Part shown: positions 28,039 to 37,747 of the stretch, in pieces | Layout of the letters: each line of letters opens with the position of its first letter | Position numbering within the stretch: position 1 is the stretch's first letter | Assembly (NCBI GenBank): GCA_023212645.1 | Contig: JALBYC010000011.1 | Coordinates: 1-64,000 of the forward strand | DNA: 64,000 nucleotides | From: Farysia itapuensis | Lineage: Eukaryota > Basidiomycota > Ustilaginomycetes > Ustilaginales > Ustilaginaceae | Direction: 5' to 3' | The notes under the pieces: model-generated | Seen by the model: the letters and a program-made list of their open reading frames with translations, nothing else | Databases searched by the model: none | Told to the model about the DNA's origin: nothing | Program-made: the position numbers and the translations under genes

Positions 28039-29175
28039 ATGTTGAGTCTGGTGGCAGCCGTTACGCGCACCAAGCTTTCTACGCCCATCTGTGCTCTCAC
28101 TCGTACCGCTCGCTTTCCTTTGTTCACTCGAGGCCTGCGCTCAATCGCCGATCTGGACACCATGTCGACCTCTGCCGCCGCCGCCGCCGCTGCTGCTGCT
28201 AGTCCGTCTATCCTGCCGGCCAAGATCCGTCCTAAGCAGCCCGCTAATGCGCTTCCACCACCGTCCATCATTCTGACGCTCTCCGGTCCCGATGGCCCCG
28301 GTATTGTGCACAGCGTCTCGGGCTTCTTGGCCAAGCGTAACATGAACATTATGGACTCGGCGCAATTTGGTGACCCTACTACGTCGACGTTCTTTATGCG
28401 GGTACATGCGTCGGAGCCAGAGCCTGAGGATGGCGTTCGTGCTGATCCCAAGGCGCCCGAGTACGCGCAGATGCGAACCTCGTTCCTCGCCAAAGTCAAG
28501 AGCGAGTTCGAGGAAGAGTTTGCAACCGCTGCCGACGTCTCTGTCAAGATCTATGGCGCCGAGGAAAAGCCGCGCACGCTCATCATGGTCTCCAAAATTG
28601 GACACTGTCTCAACGACTTGCTCTTCCGCCTGTCGCAAAACACGCTTCCCATCACCGTCCCGCTCATTATCTCGAATCACCCAGACTACAAAGCGTTGGC
28701 ACAGGCCCACAACATTCCCTTCTACCACCTCCCCATCAACGCCGCTGAGGGCAAGACGAAAGAATGGCAGGAAAACGAAATGGTCAAGCTGGCGAAAAAG
28801 TACGAGATCGACATGATTGTCCTCGCACGATACATGCAGATTCTCAGTCCACAGCTCTGCACGCTCTTCAGCGGCCGAATCATCAACATTCACCACAGTT
28901 TCTTGCCGTCCTTCAAAGGTGCCAAGCCCTATCACCAGGCGTTTGAGCGCGGTGTCAAGCTGATTGGTGCCACGGCGCACTTTGTCACCGCCGATCTGGA
29001 CGAAGGTCCTATTATCGAGCAGGCGGTGGAGCGAGTAACGCACGCCAACTCGCCCAGCGATCTCGTCCAGGCCGGCTCTGACGTTGAAGCACGTGTCCTT
29101 GCCCGAGCCGTCAAATGGACTGCAGAGCGGAGAGTACTGCTCAACGGCGCCAAGACTGTCGTCTTCAACCAATAA
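28039..29175 (+). CDS. formyltetrahydrofolate deformylase (PurU type), probably mitochondrial
   Basis: A 378-residue enzyme hydrolysing 10-formyl-tetrahydrofolate to tetrahydrofolate and formate. Residues 1-45 are rich in Arg, Ser and Ala without acidic residues until late (RTKLSTPICALTRTARFPLF), a likely mitochondrial presequence, followed by a poly-Ala run. An ACT domain covers about residues 75-175 (IILTLSGPDGPGIVHSVSGF). The formyltransferase-fold domain follows, with RTLIMVSKIGHCLNDLLFR, catalytic Asn283 and His285 in IINIHHSFLPSFKG, and Asp321 in LDEGPIIEQ. These match PurU rather than glycinamide ribonucleotide or methionyl-tRNA formyltransferases. It is followed closely by a flavin monooxygenase on the same strand (119 bp). 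ADE2, another purine/one-carbon gene, lies 12 kb away. Confidence 0.93.
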   Translation: MLSLVAAVTRTKLSTPICALTRTARFPLFTRGLRSIADLDTMSTSAAAAAAAAASPSILPAKIRPKQPANALPPPSIILTLSGPDGPGIVHSVSGFLAKRNMNIMDSAQFGDPTTSTFFMRVHASEPEPEDGVRADPKAPEYAQMRTSFLAKVKSEFEEEFATAADVSVKIYGAEEKPRTLIMVSKIGHCLNDLLFRLSQNTLPITVPLIISNHPDYKALAQAHNIPFYHLPINAAEGKTKEWQENEMVKLAKKYEIDMIVLARYMQILSPQLCTLFSGRIINIHHSFLPSFKGAKPYHQAFERGVKLIGATAHFVTADLDEGPIIEQAVERVTHANSPSDLVQAGSDVEARVLARAVKWTAERRVLLNGAKTVVFNQ

Positions 29176-29294
29176 AGCATTCGCTCTGTAGAATACACTG
29201 CTATATGGACCCCCCCTTTTGCGGGTCTGTGTGCCTCCACCATGAAATACAATTTTACTGTGGTTAGGAAGAAAGCGTGTCTCTTTTCCACTGG

Positions 29295-31067
29295 ATGGCC
29301 TTTCGAGTCACGCTGGGAAACAGGATGGGACACGGGGCGCGTCAGCGAGTGGCAGTGATTGGTGCAGGTCCGGCAGGTATAGCCATGGCCCACCAGCTGC
29401 TACTCGCCAATAAATCGTCTCGCACATTCGACATTGTCGTGTTCGAACGACGCAAAGCCGCAGGAGGCGTATGGTCCTACGATCCCGACCCAGGACCCTG
29501 CATCATCCGATACGACCGAGCAGGGAAAGCCTACGCGCTTTGGTCTGGAAGCGTCAAAGACGGCGATCAGAATGGATGCTTTCAGCCGCCAAGCCCTATG
29601 TACGATGGGCTCCGCACCAATCTGCCTTGCGACATTATGGCCTACAGATCGCAACCCTACCCTTCTTCCACCAACCTGTTTCCCTCTCGTCAGACGGTAC
29701 AGGACTATCTGGAGACTTTTGCAACAGAGTCGCTTCAAGAAGCGGTGTCGAAGGGCGAGATTGACCTTCGTTTCGGTACCGCGGTCAAAGCCGTTGTTCG
29801 AACGAGCCACGAAGGTGCGAGTCAAGATTGGGGAAGCGGCAGCGCCTGGTCCGTCACCTCGGTCAATACAGCGATAGGCGCTGAAACGCAGGAGCAGTAC
29901 GACAAGATCGTGCTGGCCAGCGGCAGATGTAACACGCCGAGTATCCCCTTCATTCCCGGCCTGTGGTGCTTTGACGGCACCATTTTGCATTCAGCTTGGT
30001 GGCGGTCCCCGATTCCGTTCCGAAGCCAGACGGTTCTGGTCGTCGGCAACGCATCCTCCGGCTCTGACATCGCGCGTGAGCTGTCGGGCTATGTCTTGCG
30101 CACCTTGCCTGAGGGTCAGTCATCCACCGACAACTGGATCAACGACAGCAAGAAAGGCAAGACGGGCGTCACTGTGCTGCACTCGTACAACGATGTGAGC
30201 AACGCTCCGCCCCTAGACTACGATCCGCGCGAAGATACAGCACCCGATTGGTCGAAACGGATCCAGGTGGTACCCAAGATTGTCCGAATCGACGCCGCTG
30301 CGGATGCAAGAGGCAGTGTCGTCCATTTCGAGGATGGAACGCAGAGGACTGATATCCAGACCATCATCTTTGGCACTGGCTACTCGTACGATCTCCCCTA
30401 CTTGGACCAGAACTCGGCACCATTCGACACTCGACCCATGGTGCCACACCCCCCTTCTCGATGCAATGAAATTGAAGAGAGCCTGACGCACTACTTTCAA
30501 CGATCGGCTTCGCTGCCGTACACTCCGCCTAACCGTCTCGCTCCTTATCTCACAAATCTGGACGATTGGTCGCTCCTCTACCAGGCGGATCCTTCCATCT
30601 GCGTGCTAGGTGCGCCGATCCGTCTCGTCCCCGTTCCCCTCACTCAAGCGCAGTCACGCATTGTCGTTGCTTTTTGGGCTGGTAAGCTGAGTGCACGACA
30701 CAAGCACGGTTTACCCCGCCTCGATACGCGCATTCCCACGACGCAGGCAGAACGCTGGACCAGCTGGAAGGATGGCTTTGAGAAGCCAACGGAAAAGGAA
30801 GCCGAGCCGAACAAGACGGCGGATTTGGGATACCCATCGGACACGGCGTACCAGAATGCACTGCTGGAGCTGTTGCCGAGCGAGTTGCGCCAATCTGGTG
30901 CGGATGAGCCTCGAGCGGTGCCGAATCGGTGCGGCAGCGAACAAGGCCAAGAGGGTGATCTCACGCCTGTCACAGCCACAGACGAAGGATGGCAGCGCAT
31001 GTCTACCTTCCGAAACGAGCGACGAATGGATGCGAAGCGCTTGCGTAGACGCGTACTGGGCTACTAG
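29295..31067 (+). CDS. flavin-containing monooxygenase-like protein
   Basis: A 590-residue FAD/NADPH enzyme. The open frame starts at a GTG; ATGs at 29295 (MAFRVTLGNRMG) and 29325 (MGHGARQRVAVIG) are both possible, and the second sits closer to the FAD site. The FAD-binding GxGxxG is VAVIGAGPAGIAMAHQL, followed by the acidic FER end of beta-2 and GGVWSYDPDPGP. The second Rossmann motif is VLVVGNASSGSDIARELSG, and the late TIIFGTGYSYDLPYL motif is typical of FMO family members. Cytosolic fungal members oxidise thiols or small amines. The real substrate is unknown. The C-terminal 100 residues, after TRIPTTQAERWTSW, are charged. Confidence 0.87.
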   Translation: MAFRVTLGNRMGHGARQRVAVIGAGPAGIAMAHQLLLANKSSRTFDIVVFERRKAAGGVWSYDPDPGPCIIRYDRAGKAYALWSGSVKDGDQNGCFQPPSPMYDGLRTNLPCDIMAYRSQPYPSSTNLFPSRQTVQDYLETFATESLQEAVSKGEIDLRFGTAVKAVVRTSHEGASQDWGSGSAWSVTSVNTAIGAETQEQYDKIVLASGRCNTPSIPFIPGLWCFDGTILHSAWWRSPIPFRSQTVLVVGNASSGSDIARELSGYVLRTLPEGQSSTDNWINDSKKGKTGVTVLHSYNDVSNAPPLDYDPREDTAPDWSKRIQVVPKIVRIDAAADARGSVVHFEDGTQRTDIQTIIFGTGYSYDLPYLDQNSAPFDTRPMVPHPPSRCNEIEESLTHYFQRSASLPYTPPNRLAPYLTNLDDWSLLYQADPSICVLGAPIRLVPVPLTQAQSRIVVAFWAGKLSARHKHGLPRLDTRIPTTQAERWTSWKDGFEKPTEKEAEPNKTADLGYPSDTAYQNALLELLPSELRQSGADEPRAVPNRCGSEQGQEGDLTPVTATDEGWQRMSTFRNERRMDAKRLRRRVLGY

Positions 31068-31156
31068 CATGCATGGGTGATTGCTGCTGCACGGTACAAG
31101 TGGTATAGAATTTCTGGTAATGGTACATTTGGGTGACATACATATGCGCGGATCAT

Positions 31157-32200
31157 TTATGGGTAAAGAGCGGTGGCCGCTAAAGGTGTGGCTGAGGCGG
31201 GCAACTCGTTCGAGTCGCGCTCCGAGCTGCTGTGGCTAAAATGGTCTACAGCACCCTGACTGGTTCGCTTGATCTTTCGTCCGGCCTTCATCATCTTGAA
31301 GCGCAAGCCAAGTGCCAAGGACTGAGCCGATCTTCGGAGCGCGTACGAATTCGGAAGGCCCGAATCGTGATACAGATGAGCGTGAGTCTTTGCATCGAGA
31401 TCGAAAGACAAAGTCTGCTCATCTTCCGACGAAACATCTGCGTCAGTCGGCTTGGCAGATCGGCCGGATCGCTTGGCATCCTGCTTCTTGGGCTGTGGTG
31501 CAAAGTAGTTGCCTGGCGTCTGTGTTTCCGTCCAGGTGGCTGCTGCAGCTGCGCCGGGAGTCATTAGGTCCTCGGCTTCGGAAAAAGGCCTGGGAGTCAG
31601 AGCATCGTGTTCTTTGCCGTACAGATGAGCTGCAGAGTGGTTTGTCAAGCGGATGTTGCCAAAGGGAGACTTTGCTTGGGGCATCGAAGCCAAGCGTGTC
31701 GAGAGGATTGAGCTGTCGTACGTGTCTGGTGTGTTGACCGAGGCTCTGCGCTTGGACAGCAAGGACGGCGATGGCTCAACCAGCGAACGCGAGTCGTGCG
31801 AGTAGCGCGAAGAGGCAGTCGTCCATCCATCCGAGCCAAAGTTACCGAGCGATGGCGTGGTAGCTGAAGACGGAATACTAAGACCTGAAAAGATGGACGA
31901 CGTCGAGTCAGTCTTGCGAGACGAATCCGAGTTCTTGCGATACTGGGAGTAAGCTGTGCCGCTGTAACCATGAGCTGACGATGATGCATCCACGTTGACA
32001 GACTCGCTCTCTGCAAGAGCCAATTCACGCATCCTTCGGTCCAGATCAACCAACCCGGTAAAGCCACTGGACCAGTCATCCAGCTGATCAGAGGAAGTGC
32101 CCACAGACGCACTCTTGCTCTGGCGCCGCGACGAGGATGAGGAGGAAGATGTCTGGGCTTCACTACCCCGCCGATTCTTGAGTCCAAGCAGCGACGACAT
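31157..32200 (-). CDS. Ser-rich protein of unknown function
   Basis: A 347-residue protein. The frame opens at a GTG, and the ATG at 32200 gives MSSLLGLKNRRGSEAQTSS. Most of the chain is Ser/Thr-rich with clusters such as SSSSSSSRRQSK and many SP/TP sites (LTPRPF, MTPGAA). A basic, probably helical segment near residues 290-325 (ALRRSAQSLALGLRFKMMKAGRKIKR) is the most protein-like portion and could bind a membrane or a partner. No known domain is recognised. It is convergent with the monooxygenase gene, with 89 bp between stops, and is one of two tandem minus-strand Ser-rich genes. A TATA-like ATATAT sequence lies near 32366, upstream of the start. Confidence 0.65.
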   Translation of the reverse strand: MSSLLGLKNRRGSEAQTSSSSSSSRRQSKSASVGTSSDQLDDWSSGFTGLVDLDRRMRELALAESESVNVDASSSAHGYSGTAYSQYRKNSDSSRKTDSTSSIFSGLSIPSSATTPSLGNFGSDGWTTASSRYSHDSRSLVEPSPSLLSKRRASVNTPDTYDSSILSTRLASMPQAKSPFGNIRLTNHSAAHLYGKEHDALTPRPFSEAEDLMTPGAAAAATWTETQTPGNYFAPQPKKQDAKRSGRSAKPTDADVSSEDEQTLSFDLDAKTHAHLYHDSGLPNSYALRRSAQSLALGLRFKMMKAGRKIKRTSQGAVDHFSHSSSERDSNELPASATPLAATALYP

Positions 32201-32904
32201 GGCGTCTTGCACCACACGACTGTCGTGTATGCGTGTGGTGTCTTGACTTGGTGTCGAGAAGGAAGCTGTTTGAAAGCAGCAGGTAGAGATACGGCCAAGG
32301 CCGGAGTTGGCTTGCGGCTAGCTCGAGCTAGATGTTGGAGCAGAAGCAAGATTGGCGATTCAAGAGCATATATGGACAACGAGGCTCACGATCTCATAGG
32401 TCATGTCGCAGGGGCAGAGAGAAAGCTGCATGGTCGCCGATCCCGTCAGGCATGAAAGCAGCGTAATTCATCCATCCAGTGCCAAGGCGGATAGGGTCTG
32501 CCTCCCCCGCCTAAAGGTGGGAATGGGCTGAGGCATGAAAGCCGCGCGGACCCTGCGCTAGTGCGGGGGAAGAAGCGCCCAGTCCCCACCCCACCCGCGG
32601 TTCTCGCTCCGTGCATGTATGGTAAGCAACTTTAACAACATACCCACGCCTTGCCCCCATCCGATGACGGCGATGAGACTAATTGAAACTTTGTCAGGAT
32701 CGAGTGCGGAGTTGGATTACCGTGCAAAGACCGCGGCATCCCGAGTCATGTGAGAAAGGACACATCCGCTCTGAATGGCATTTGCCGATTGTGTAACAAA
32801 CGCCGTAGCCAGTCCATGAATTCCGTCATGTGAAAATCTGCCTAAATATACAATACAATTTTCCAAATCCCGTGTAATCTTTCCCACTCTTCTATCATGT
32901 GTAA
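32201..32904. other. intergenic region between two Ser-rich genes
   Basis: 704 bp. It holds the putative promoter of the 31157-32200 gene and the 3' flank of the next. A TATA-like GCATATATGG lies near 32366, and a direct GGCATGAAAG-type repeat occurs at about 32448 and 32533. No coding frame of note is seen. Confidence 0.45.
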
Positions 32905-33729
32905 CTATGCAGGGCCTGACAAGCTGCGGTCCTTCATGAGGACAGATCTTGACCAGACAGCGGTATCCCAGCTGGGTGACGCGTGCGACAGGGGTGACAC
33001 CGCTTTGTTGTTAGCCGTCGTAGTTCGCGTTCCTGGCGCGTAGTCTGAGTGTGAAGTGTTGTTCGGCGCGAACAGACTGGGACGTCTAGGGTAGGGGAAG
33101 CGGTGCGAAAAGTCGTCGACAGCCTCATCATCGTCATCGCTGCTGCTGTCGTCAGAGTCGTTGAGCATGGCTTCCTCGTCGCGCAAGATGGAGCCTTCGA
33201 CTTGTAAGCCTGACGTCAAGGCAGGTTGAGAAAATTTGCGTCGGTTGGGCGATGCCAAGCCAGACAAACCAGAAAGCGTACCAAGGCCAATGGCAAGGGA
33301 ATTCCCAGCATCGCTACCCGAGCGAGAAGAGGGCCTGGATGTGCTTGCTCTTGATGATGCTGTGCTCCTTCGACTTCGCGTGTTCCACGACGAGTGGGAG
33401 CGCGCGTCCATGGAACTGGAGTCGCCCGACATCATCTCCCAATTGTGACGCACAAAGTGAGGGTCGTGTAGCTCCTTGTCATCGCCGAGAAGAACGGGCT
33501 TGTTGTCCGCATAGATATAAGCAAATGGGTCTGCACCATAGAATGCATTCGAGCTGGAGGCGTCCGCGTTCTCGTCAGATAGGCGTCGGGAAGGTGGAAG
33601 CTGTGGCGAGCCAGACGGACCAGGGCATGCGGCCATGGTGCTGGACCCGATGCGATGCTTGTCGCTCTTGATGCGCAGCATGCGGCCCTTTGCGCGCAGA
33701 CTGTCTAGTGGATTGTGCTCTAGCTTCAT
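32905..33729 (-). CDS. Ser-rich acidic protein of unknown function
   Basis: A 274-residue protein starting at an ATG (MKLEHNPLDSLRAKGRM). The N-terminal 30 residues are basic. A more ordered patch follows at about residues 60-95 (FYGADPFAYIYADNKPVLL and PHFVRHNWEMM). The rest contains a Ser/Arg-rich stretch (SRRSTASSRASTSRPSSRSG) and an acidic Ser/Asp run (NDSDDSSSDDDDEAVDDF). No recognised domain is present. The codon pattern and the uninterrupted frame support a real gene, but the function is not inferable. It lies next to another Ser-rich gene on the same strand, and the two show no obvious mutual similarity. It is divergent from CCC2. Confidence 0.65.
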   Translation of the reverse strand: MKLEHNPLDSLRAKGRMLRIKSDKHRIGSSTMAACPGPSGSPQLPPSRRLSDENADASSSNAFYGADPFAYIYADNKPVLLGDDKELHDPHFVRHNWEMMSGDSSSMDARSHSSWNTRSRRSTASSRASTSRPSSRSGSDAGNSLAIGLGTLSGLSGLASPNRRKFSQPALTSGLQVEGSILRDEEAMLNDSDDSSSDDDDEAVDDFSHRFPYPRRPSLFAPNNTSHSDYAPGTRTTTANNKAVSPLSHASPSWDTAVWSRSVLMKDRSLSGPA

Positions 33730-34445
33730 CTTGGGTGATGGTTTCGAAAGAAGTTGGCTTTAGGTGGTGGCGAGAAGATGTCCAGCGGACTTCGCCATGT
33801 ACGACATGAGATGGAGGAATGGCTCCCTGTGGTCGTGGTAGGGAGGGAAATGCTTTTTTCTTGCTGCAAGAAGAAATCAGAGAACGACACAAAAGTCTGT
33901 CCGAGGTAAGCATGTGGCGCCAAGCGCGGGAAATGGTACAGGACCGCTCCGACAGGCAAATCTGACTCGGTACATTCCCGTTCGGACTTTAGCCTAAAAG
34001 ATCCGCGCCTGTCGGTGGCGGTTCGGCATGACATCGGGTTCATTGTATTGCCTGGGAATCCGCCCCAAAAAGTGGTTGCCAAGTTTCGCCAAGAATACCC
34101 GGTACGACTATAATATCCTTTTTGTAATCATCCACTGTCAGTCTCGGGTAAGCATGTCACGGGTGGCGTGGGACAAATTTTCGGGAAGACCGGACCTGTC
34201 ACCGGAATTTTAGAATTTTGGAATCTTACAACATATGTTAGGTCACAGTTTCACAATCAGATCTTCAGATCTTGACTTTTGAATGTGGCACTGCTTTAGA
34301 GCTTTAGGGACGTGTGCCTATACTTTACGCTGTCACTCTCGGCCACGCCGATAAACCTTTTGCTGCGCACGATCATGGCGAGCGAGTGCGCGAAAGTGTA
34401 AAGACAACAGCGTGATCAGCAATCATCCTTGACGTCTCAAACATC
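33730..34445. other. divergent intergenic region upstream of CCC2
   Basis: 716 bp serving the Ser-rich gene (left) and CCC2 (right). The segment around 34205-34275 is AT-rich and includes AGATCTTCAGATCTTGA, a short direct repeat of AGATCTT, and repeated AATTTT elements. A CGATAA element at about 34349 fits the HGATAR GATA-factor consensus. No gene is seen. Confidence 0.45.
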
Positions 34446-37400
34446 ATGTCGGCAGCTGCCGTCGCGTCGCCCAGCGCGCAACCTGACTCGGAAGAGAATA
34501 GCAGAACTACTGCTACCTTCAGCATCAAGGGCATGACATGCGAGTCCTGCGTCGAGACTATCGAGCGCATGATCAGGAACCAAGAAGGCATCTATTCAAT
34601 ATCGGTCGCCCTTCTGTCCGAGAAGGCGACAGTCACGTACGATGATCGCCTGTGGACGCCCGACAAGGTGGCGGAAGAGATTGAAGACACAGGCTTTGAT
34701 GCTACCGTGTTGGACGTCTTGCACAAAGACTCTGGCATGAAGGAGAAAGATGCTTACTCGAGCAACGGTAGTGTCAGGGCCATCGAAGCTGGTTCTGCTC
34801 AGCTGAATGTCTATGGAATGACATGTGCATCGTGTTCTTCCACCATTGAGCGGGAGCTGGCCAAGATCGACGGCGTTAGCCATGTTTCAGTCTCACTGGC
34901 GACCGAAAAGGCGAGAATTGACTATGACAAGAACAAACTCGGCGTTCGCAACCTCGTCGAGCATATCGAAGATCTTGGCTTCGATGCCGTCGTCAGTGAC
35001 GATCGAGACTCAACCCAGCTCGCCTCACTGGGCAGAATCAAGGAGATTGCAGAATGGCGTGCCGCCTTTCTCTTCTCCTTATCCATGGCTGTGCCCGTCT
35101 TCCTACTCTCCATGGTCTTGCCCAGGTTCTCATTCACTCGGAGCATCCTGTGGTGGCAGCCAATACGTGGCTTGTACCTTCAAGACGTTCTTTGTCTCCT
35201 CCTCACGATACCTGTCCAGTTTGGGATTGGTCTCCGCTTCTTCAAGACCTCCTACAAAGCACTCAGGCACGGCAGCGCCACCATGGACGTTCTCATCGTC
35301 ATTGGCACTACTGCCGCCTGGATCTTTAGCGTCTTTTCAATGGTCGCACGACTCTTTTGCACCGATACACCACAGGCCTCGGCTTTGATAGCTCGCGCCA
35401 TGGCCATGGCAGATCCGGGCAAGTGTAGCAAGCCCGCCACCTTTTTCGACACTTCGACCATGCTGTTCACATTTGTGTCCTTTGGTCGCTTTCTCGAAAA
35501 CACCGCCAAAGGCAAGACTAGCGAGGCTCTGTCAAGACTAATCGGCTTAACGCCGTCCTCGGCCACCATCTACTCGGATGGAGCCGAGGGCAAGATAGAA
35601 AAGAAAGTTTCTTCGGAACTCGTCCAGCGCGGCGACTATGTCAAAGTAGTACCTGGAGAGCGCATCGTTGCGGACGGAGTCATCATACGCGGTGAATCGA
35701 CAGTAGACGAGTCAATGGTAACGGGAGAAGCCATCCCGATTCACAAAGTGAGTGGCAGTACCGTAATTGGTGGCACAGTCAACGGCACCGGCACATTCGA
35801 CTTTCTCGTCCACAGAGCGGGCAGGGATACAAGCCTGTCTCAGATTGTTAAACTAGTGGATGAGGCACAGACTTCGAAAGCACCCATTCAAGCGTTTGCC
35901 GATCGAGTCGCGGGGTACTTTGTCCCGACTGTGGTGGGTCTGGGCGCATTGACGTTTATAGCCTGGATGGTCATTGCACACCTGCTCTCTGGCCAACTAC
36001 TGCCCTCCGTCTTCAATCAACAGGGCGTCACCAAGCTCATGGTCTGCCTCAAGCTTTGCATCAGTGTCATTGTGGTCGCATGTCCGTGTGCGCTCGGTCT
36101 GTCAACACCGACAGCAGTCATGGTCGGCACCGGCGTTGGCGCCCAGAACGGCATCCTGATCAAGGGCGGCGGTCCGCTCGAAGTATCGAGCAGCATTCGT
36201 CGCATGCTGTTTGACAAAACCGGAACGCTGACAAAAGGCAAGCTCGTCACGCAACACATTCTCTGGCCAGGCCACAAACCAGCCCGCGACTCGCTGCTCA
36301 GACCAGACAAGCTGGAGACCATTGCAGTGGGTGGGCTGTCGCGCCGGCAGGTTGTCCTGATGATCGGCGCTGCCGAGTCTAGATCTGAGCATCCGCTGGC
36401 GAGAGCTATTGCGGTGTATGCTCAAAAGCAGCTCGGTGCGCCGATGCCGCGTTCGGATCCTGGCTTTGGATCTGGCTTGCTACCTCCCCGTTCTCCAATG
36501 GTGACAGACACTCTCCGCATTGAGGGCGCTACAGTGGAAGAATTCGAGAGCACGACGGGTAAAGGTATTCGTTGCCGTGTCCAACTCGAAGAGACTATGA
36601 CCTCGCACTGGGTCAAGATTGGGACTCTTGAATACGTGCTCGCTGACGAGAAGCTCGAGGTGGCCGACCCCGCGGCAAACCAATTCGTGGAACAAGAGCA
36701 AGCGCTCGGCCGCACTACGGTCGTTGCTAGTATTGACGGAGCTTTGGCGGCCATCTTGAGTCTGAGCGACAGTCTCAAGCCCGAGGCCAAACAGACGATT
36801 GACGCATTGCAAAAAATGGGGATCCGATGCGGCATGGTCACTGGCGACTCGCTCGTCACTGCACGAGCCTTCGCTCGCGAGCTTGGACTACACCACGACG
36901 AGGTTTTCGCCGAGATGAGTCCGACGGACAAACGAGACCTCATCATCCAGCTGCGCAATGCCGCACTTGGCGCTGATCCTGAGAATGGCGTTCACTTCTC
37001 TCCCTTTCGTGGGAGCGGCAAGTCGCAATCTGGCGGTATTGCCATGGTCGGCGATGGGATCAACGATTCACCTGCTCTTGCTTCTGCCGATCTTGGAATC
37101 GCACTTGGCACAGGCTCAGACGTGGCGATTGAAGCGGCGTCTATCGTCCTCATGCGCTCCAACTTGCTTGACGTGGCAGCGTCGATCCATCTCTCGCGCA
37201 GAATCTTTCGCCAGATCAAGCTCAATTTCGTGTGGGCAACGATGTACAATATGGTTGGCATTCCGCTGGCGATGGGCGTGTTTTTGCCATGGGGGTGGAG
37301 TTTGCCTCCCATGATGGCGGGTGCTGCTATGGCCTTCTCGAGTGTAAGCGTGGTGGCCAGTTCGCTCACTCTCAAGTGGTGGAAGCGTCCCGCTGAACTT

Positions 37401-37643
37401 TGCGACACGTCGGCGGACCACAGCGATGCGCCATCGGCACTGCACCTGCAGGAAGCACTGGCTAGCTCCGACGCCGGCGCCTTCGACCGCGTCATGGCCA
37501 ATCTCAAAGACCTCGGGTATCAAATGCTCGGCAAGGTCGAGGCCATCGCCTCCCGATCGGGCCTGGGTCTTTCTTCCACAAGTACCGCGGCCAGACGCGG
37601 ACCAAGTCAAGGCTATGAGCAAGTTGCATCTGAAGAACGCTAG
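34446..37643 (+). CDS. CCC2: copper-transporting P1B-type ATPase (Ccc2/ATP7 family)
   Basis: A 1065-residue heavy-metal ATPase that pumps Cu(I) into the late Golgi for loading of secreted cuproenzymes such as multicopper ferroxidases. Two N-terminal metal-binding domains carry GMTCESC (Cys32, Cys35) and GMTCASC (Cys127, Cys130). Membrane segments begin near residue 208 (AAFLFSLSMAVPVFLLSMVL). The actuator TGE motif is in SMVTGEAIPIH. The ion-site CPC is in VACPCALGLSTP (Cys546, Cys548). The phosphorylated Asp is in FDKTGT (Asp590), the SEHPLA motif marks the nucleotide domain, and MVGDGIND closes the P-domain. The C-terminal 100 residues are cytosolic and variable. It is convergent with SGF29, with 104 bp between stops. 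Confidence 0.96.
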   Translation: MSAAAVASPSAQPDSEENSRTTATFSIKGMTCESCVETIERMIRNQEGIYSISVALLSEKATVTYDDRLWTPDKVAEEIEDTGFDATVLDVLHKDSGMKEKDAYSSNGSVRAIEAGSAQLNVYGMTCASCSSTIERELAKIDGVSHVSVSLATEKARIDYDKNKLGVRNLVEHIEDLGFDAVVSDDRDSTQLASLGRIKEIAEWRAAFLFSLSMAVPVFLLSMVLPRFSFTRSILWWQPIRGLYLQDVLCLLLTIPVQFGIGLRFFKTSYKALRHGSATMDVLIVIGTTAAWIFSVFSMVARLFCTDTPQASALIARAMAMADPGKCSKPATFFDTSTMLFTFVSFGRFLENTAKGKTSEALSRLIGLTPSSATIYSDGAEGKIEKKVSSELVQRGDYVKVVPGERIVADGVIIRGESTVDESMVTGEAIPIHKVSGSTVIGGTVNGTGTFDFLVHRAGRDTSLSQIVKLVDEAQTSKAPIQAFADRVAGYFVPTVVGLGALTFIAWMVIAHLLSGQLLPSVFNQQGVTKLMVCLKLCISVIVVACPCALGLSTPTAVMVGTGVGAQNGILIKGGGPLEVSSSIRRMLFDKTGTLTKGKLVTQHILWPGHKPARDSLLRPDKLETIAVGGLSRRQVVLMIGAAESRSEHPLARAIAVYAQKQLGAPMPRSDPGFGSGLLPPRSPMVTDTLRIEGATVEEFESTTGKGIRCRVQLEETMTSHWVKIGTLEYVLADEKLEVADPAANQFVEQEQALGRTTVVASIDGALAAILSLSDSLKPEAKQTIDALQKMGIRCGMVTGDSLVTARAFARELGLHHDEVFAEMSPTDKRDLIIQLRNAALGADPENGVHFSPFRGSGKSQSGGIAMVGDGINDSPALASADLGIALGTGSDVAIEAASIVLMRSNLLDVAASIHLSRRIFRQIKLNFVWATMYNMVGIPLAMGVFLPWGWSLPPMMAGAAMAFSSVSVVASSLTLKWWKRPAELCDTSADHSDAPSALHLQEALASSDAGAFDRVMANLKDLGYQMLGKVEAIASRSGLGLSSTSTAARRGPSQGYEQVASEER

Positions 37644-37747
37644 ATTTACAGGACACACATGTACTACCATAGACGATTCTCGTTTCCTCCGGTGTGCGAA
37701 CTGAGAGCACTGAGGAAGGTTGGGGGTATATAACGCGAAAGACGCTT

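Noticed and set aside
28141..29172. 343-codon antisense frame opposite the deformylase gene
   Set aside because: Exact overlap with a conserved enzyme and no recognisable motif.
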